Shown: positions 61,870 to 64,000 of the stretch, piece by piece
How the letters are laid out: each line of letters opens with the position of its first letter
How positions within the stretch are numbered: the stretch's first letter is position 1
From: Hyphomicrobiales bacterium
Lineage (GTDB): Bacteria; Pseudomonadota; Alphaproteobacteria; Rhizobiales; Rhizobiaceae
Assembly (NCBI GenBank): GCA_900467745.1
Contig: UBQW01000035.1
Coordinates: 1-64,000, forward strand
DNA length: 64,000 nucleotides
Reading direction: 5' to 3'
Made by a program: the position numbers and the translations under genes
Notes under the pieces: model-generated
Databases searched by the model: none
What the model was told of the DNA's origin: nothing
The model's input: only the letters and a program-made list of their open reading frames with translations

Positions 61870-63490
61870 GGACGGGTCCTTGATCGACTTTGTTTTGATC
61901 GAGAGGACCTGCTTCAACATGGCCCTGTTCAGCTCGACTTTGATCAGCTTGAGCCTGGCTAACTGGACCCTGATTGGTTTGACCCTGATCAACCTGGTTG
62001 GGCCCGACAGCGCCTTCGCCGGCGGCAACGCGCGGGAAGAAGATCGCACGGCTCGGATCGAAGTCGTAATCTTGCTCGTAGGCAGTAGCATCGGCTGCGA
62101 TCTGGGCGACGCAGTCGAGAATGAAACGGACCTTGTCGTCGCTCAGAAGGACGCTGAAGTTCAACCTGATGAAGCCGGGCTTCATGATCTCGTCGCCCGA
62201 GAGAATAGCCTGTCTGATTGTCTCTGACTGGTCCTCATCAATCGACAGAAGCCTGTGGACGTAAGGCCCCGCGCAGGCGCATCCGCCGCGTGCCTGGATG
62301 CCGAAGCGGTCGCTCAGCATCCTCGTGACAAGCTGCTGGTGAACGTAGCCGCCTTTGCCGTCTTTTACGCGAAATGAGAAGATCGGAAGCCGGTCAGGGC
62401 CGGTGAGACCCAGGATTTCCAGCCGCTCGACCTCTTCCCAGGCGCTGAAAGCCCGTTTTGTGAGATTGTGATTGCGTTCAGCCATTGCCTGCGCACCGAT
62501 CGCATCCTTGACGATGAAGGCAAGCGCTGCCCTGATATCGCCAACGACATTCGGCGTGCCGGCTTCTTCGCGGGCTTCGAGGCTATCGCTGTAATCATGG
62601 GCCGTGGGCGAGACGAACTTGACGGTCCCACCACCTGGCCATGAGGGCTTGGTCGCAATCACCGCGTCTCGCCGAACGGTCAGGATCCCGGATGCGCCGG
62701 GTCCGCCGATGAATTTGTGCGGAGAAACCACGATGGCGTCGATCTCAGCACCTGATGCAGGCTGCATTGCGATCGGCACATAGGGGCCCGCACCGGCATA
62801 ATCCCAGATCATCCGAGCACCGGCAGTCTTCACGATTCTTGTGATCGTCGCAACGTCGCTGGTAATGCCGGTGATATTCGATGCGGCAGAGAGCGTGCAG
62901 ATGGTCATGTCGGCTGCACTCTCGTTCAACGCTGCCTGAAGGAGCGCAAGATCAGGACCGCCGGAAGCCTGCTCGGCAATCTCGACGATCTCCGCACCAC
63001 TTTCGCGCCAGGGCAAGATATTGGAGTGATGCTCGTAGGGACCGATAATGACGCGAACGGACCGGCCGGATGCGATCGCCTGGTTCACACCGAGCAGCGA
63101 GACCAGCCTGTTGATGCCTGAGGTCGCACCGGAGCCGGTGAAGATGACTGCATGGTCTGAAGTGGCGCCGCAGAAGCCAGCGATCAACCCACGCGCCTCC
63201 CGGCGCATGCGCGTCATAAAGCCTCCGCAGTAGGAGGCCTCCGTGTGGCTGTTTGCATAGTAGGGTAGGACGTCTTCCAGAACGAAACGCTCGACCTGGT
63301 GCAATGCTCGACCCGATGCGACGTAGTCGGCATAGACGAGGGGCTTATCGCCATAAGGCCCGGAGATCGTCGCATTTGCCCCGACAAGCCCGTCGCGAAG
63401 GCCGGCGATCGTATCGGCACTCGCCAGACTGTCGCGAAATTTCGACAAGGCTGTAGCTGTTGGCTTTTGCGCGAGGCGGGGGCTTTCCAC
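61856..63490 (-). CDS. Class V aminotransferase / cysteine-desulfurase-like enzyme with repeat tail
   Basis: A 544-residue PLP-dependent enzyme of the class V aminotransferase (NifS/SufS-like) fold. IGPYEHHSNILPWRESGAEI and the PLP lysine in VVSPHKFIGGPGAS are typical; ARGGCACAGPY gives the cysteine-rich loop. The last about 45 residues are a low-complexity tail of 5-residue repeats ([VA][DNE]QGx; for example QVDQGQTNQG). It probably mobilises sulfur from cysteine or a related donor for the persulfide-dioxygenase-like enzyme next to it. GTG start with an AGGAG site. Confidence 0.85.
   Translation of the reverse strand: MESPRLAQKPTATALSKFRDSLASADTIAGLRDGLVGANATISGPYGDKPLVYADYVASGRALHQVERFVLEDVLPYYANSHTEASYCGGFMTRMRREARGLIAGFCGATSDHAVIFTGSGATSGINRLVSLLGVNQAIASGRSVRVIIGPYEHHSNILPWRESGAEIVEIAEQASGGPDLALLQAALNESAADMTICTLSAASNITGITSDVATITRIVKTAGARMIWDYAGAGPYVPIAMQPASGAEIDAIVVSPHKFIGGPGASGILTVRRDAVIATKPSWPGGGTVKFVSPTAHDYSDSLEAREEAGTPNVVGDIRAALAFIVKDAIGAQAMAERNHNLTKRAFSAWEEVERLEILGLTGPDRLPIFSFRVKDGKGGYVHQQLVTRMLSDRFGIQARGGCACAGPYVHRLLSIDEDQSETIRQAILSGDEIMKPGFIRLNFSVLLSDDKVRFILDCVAQIAADATAYEQDYDFDPSRAIFFPRVAAGEGAVGPNQVDQGQTNQGPVSQAQADQSRAEQGHVEAGPLDQNKVDQGPVHAAA
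61870..61993 (-). repeat. 15-bp tandem repeat in the tail of the desulfurase-like gene
   Basis: About eight diverged 15-base units (GTTGATCAGGGTCAA and variants) encode the pentad V/A-D/N/E-Q-G-x. All three minus-strand frames are open across it; the persulfide-dioxygenase start codon is just beyond its end. Confidence 0.75.
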
Positions 63491-63791
63491 GGTCGTTCTC
63501 CTACCTTGAGTAACGACGCAGATAGTAATCTGGGTCAGGCCAAGCAAACTCACCTGTTTTTAGGCGATAATGACCTGCATTGGGTCAAATGAACCGCTCA
63601 GGAGTTTCTGTGATTGCTTTTGATATGGTCTTTCTCTCGCCCCGGGTTCAGGGACAAGCAGGTCTGGGGCCGATTCATCTCAGGGGGTGGTAAGCTCGCC
63701 TGATCAGTGCTCCGGCGGGATCGCACAGCAAGCCCGACGCCCTGACGATGGCAAGGCGCCGGCGAACTGATGAACCTGCGTTTCGGGCCTG
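63491..63791. other. Upstream region of the sulfur operon
   Basis: No gene. It should hold the promoter of the desulfurase-like gene; I see no BigR-type palindrome or other clear box. Confidence 0.4.
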
Positions 63792-64000
63792 TTAGCCTTC
63801 GTAATGCCCGGATGCAGCTTCCTTGGCCGACTTTACGACGACGGCAAGGTTGACGCCCTTGGAGATGGATGTGCCGGTCTTTCGAAGATCGGCAACTTCC
63901 TTGAGCTTGCTGCGCTCCGGCGGATTAAGCGGGATGACGGTTCCCGCGTCGAGATCGGCGACCCACAGACCATCTTCGCCGGTGATGCTGATGACAACAA
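63792..64000 (-). CDS. Hypothetical protein, 5' part outside window
   Basis: The last 69 codons of a minus-strand gene that enters from beyond the window: VVISITGEDGLWVADLDAGT, PLNPPERSKLKEVADLRKTG and NLAVVVKSAKEAASGHYEG, then TAA at 63792. It is protein-like throughout, but no family is recognised. The true start is not in the window. Confidence 0.6.
   Translation of the reverse strand, partial: VVISITGEDGLWVADLDAGTVIPLNPPERSKLKEVADLRKTGTSISKGVNLAVVVKSAKEAASGHYEG

Noticed and set aside
61870-61993. CRISPR array
   Set aside because: Units of 15 bases are contiguous without spacers and lie within a coding frame. No other region has regularly spaced repeats.
61868-62227. Pentapeptide-repeat-like plus-strand ORF over the 15-bp repeat
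   Set aside because: The LIxxx pattern follows automatically from translating the 15-base repeat in another frame; there is no ribosome-binding site, and the minus-strand gene is certain.

Overview
The window reads as an accessory stretch of a Rhizobiales genome, probably Rhizobiaceae (Rhizobium, Sinorhizobium or Agrobacterium type) and plausibly from a plasmid or chromid. This rests on high GC, two Hsp20 genes with ROSE-like leaders and RpoH-type promoters, HWE-family histidine kinase, DUF982 and DUF3606 proteins, a tandem Ku pair, an ECF sigma/anti-sigma pair and rhizobial phage remnants. I see no rRNA, tRNA, replication genes or CRISPR array. The organism assignment is inference; nothing names it directly.

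Layout. 1-1.7 kb: sparse, one lipoprotein and one small ORF. 1.7-9.6 kb: a catabolic/uptake module (TIM-barrel isomerase, LuxR regulator, then a divergent operon of a PotABCD-like ABC importer, a short-chain dehydrogenase and an EamA exporter). 9.6-22 kb: small genes and stress functions (DUF4394 protein divergent from an ECF sigma/anti-sigma pair, decayed higBA with its operator, decayed response regulator, CspA, first Hsp20, DUF982, HAD phosphatase, lipocalin). 22-26.8 kb: a PaoABCD-like periplasmic aldehyde oxidoreductase operon. 27.5-30.3 kb: response regulator, acyltransferase, and remnants of LysR and XdhC genes. 30.5-32.8 kb: a complete IS21-family element with terminal repeats and a 5-bp target duplication. 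30.4-38.8 kb: decayed prophage pieces flank and follow it (release-factor-like protein, terminase small subunit, GH19 endolysin, overlapping spanins), carrying many one-base deletions and nonsense codons, interleaved with intact small genes (acyl carrier protein, tiny membrane proteins). 39-46.2 kb: XRE regulator, small unknown proteins, HWE kinase, response regulator and second Hsp20. 46.7-51.8 kb: two Ku genes, iron-permease-like genes, DUF3606, PagL-like deacylase. 52-56.2 kb: GNAT remnant, phosphoesterase, DUF1330, and a SnoaL/SDR operon divergent from a LysR gene. 56.7-59.8 kb: a run of very small unknown genes, including a 47-residue collagen-like protein. 60.2-63.5 kb: a sulfur-handling operon (cysteine-desulfurase-like enzyme, persulfide-dioxygenase-like MBL protein, TauE/SafE exporter).

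The common theme of 10-60 kb is stress survival: heat (Hsp20), cold (CspA), DNA breaks (Ku), envelope change (PagL, lipocalin), two-component signalling and candidate general-stress (EcfG-type) promoters before small genes of unknown role. Pseudogenes are frequent, which fits a relaxed, insertion-prone region. I found no single convincing new system; the best leads are the paired RNA-thermometer leaders, the Ku control region, the small-protein cluster with its collagen-like member, and dispersed mini-gene/terminator repeats.
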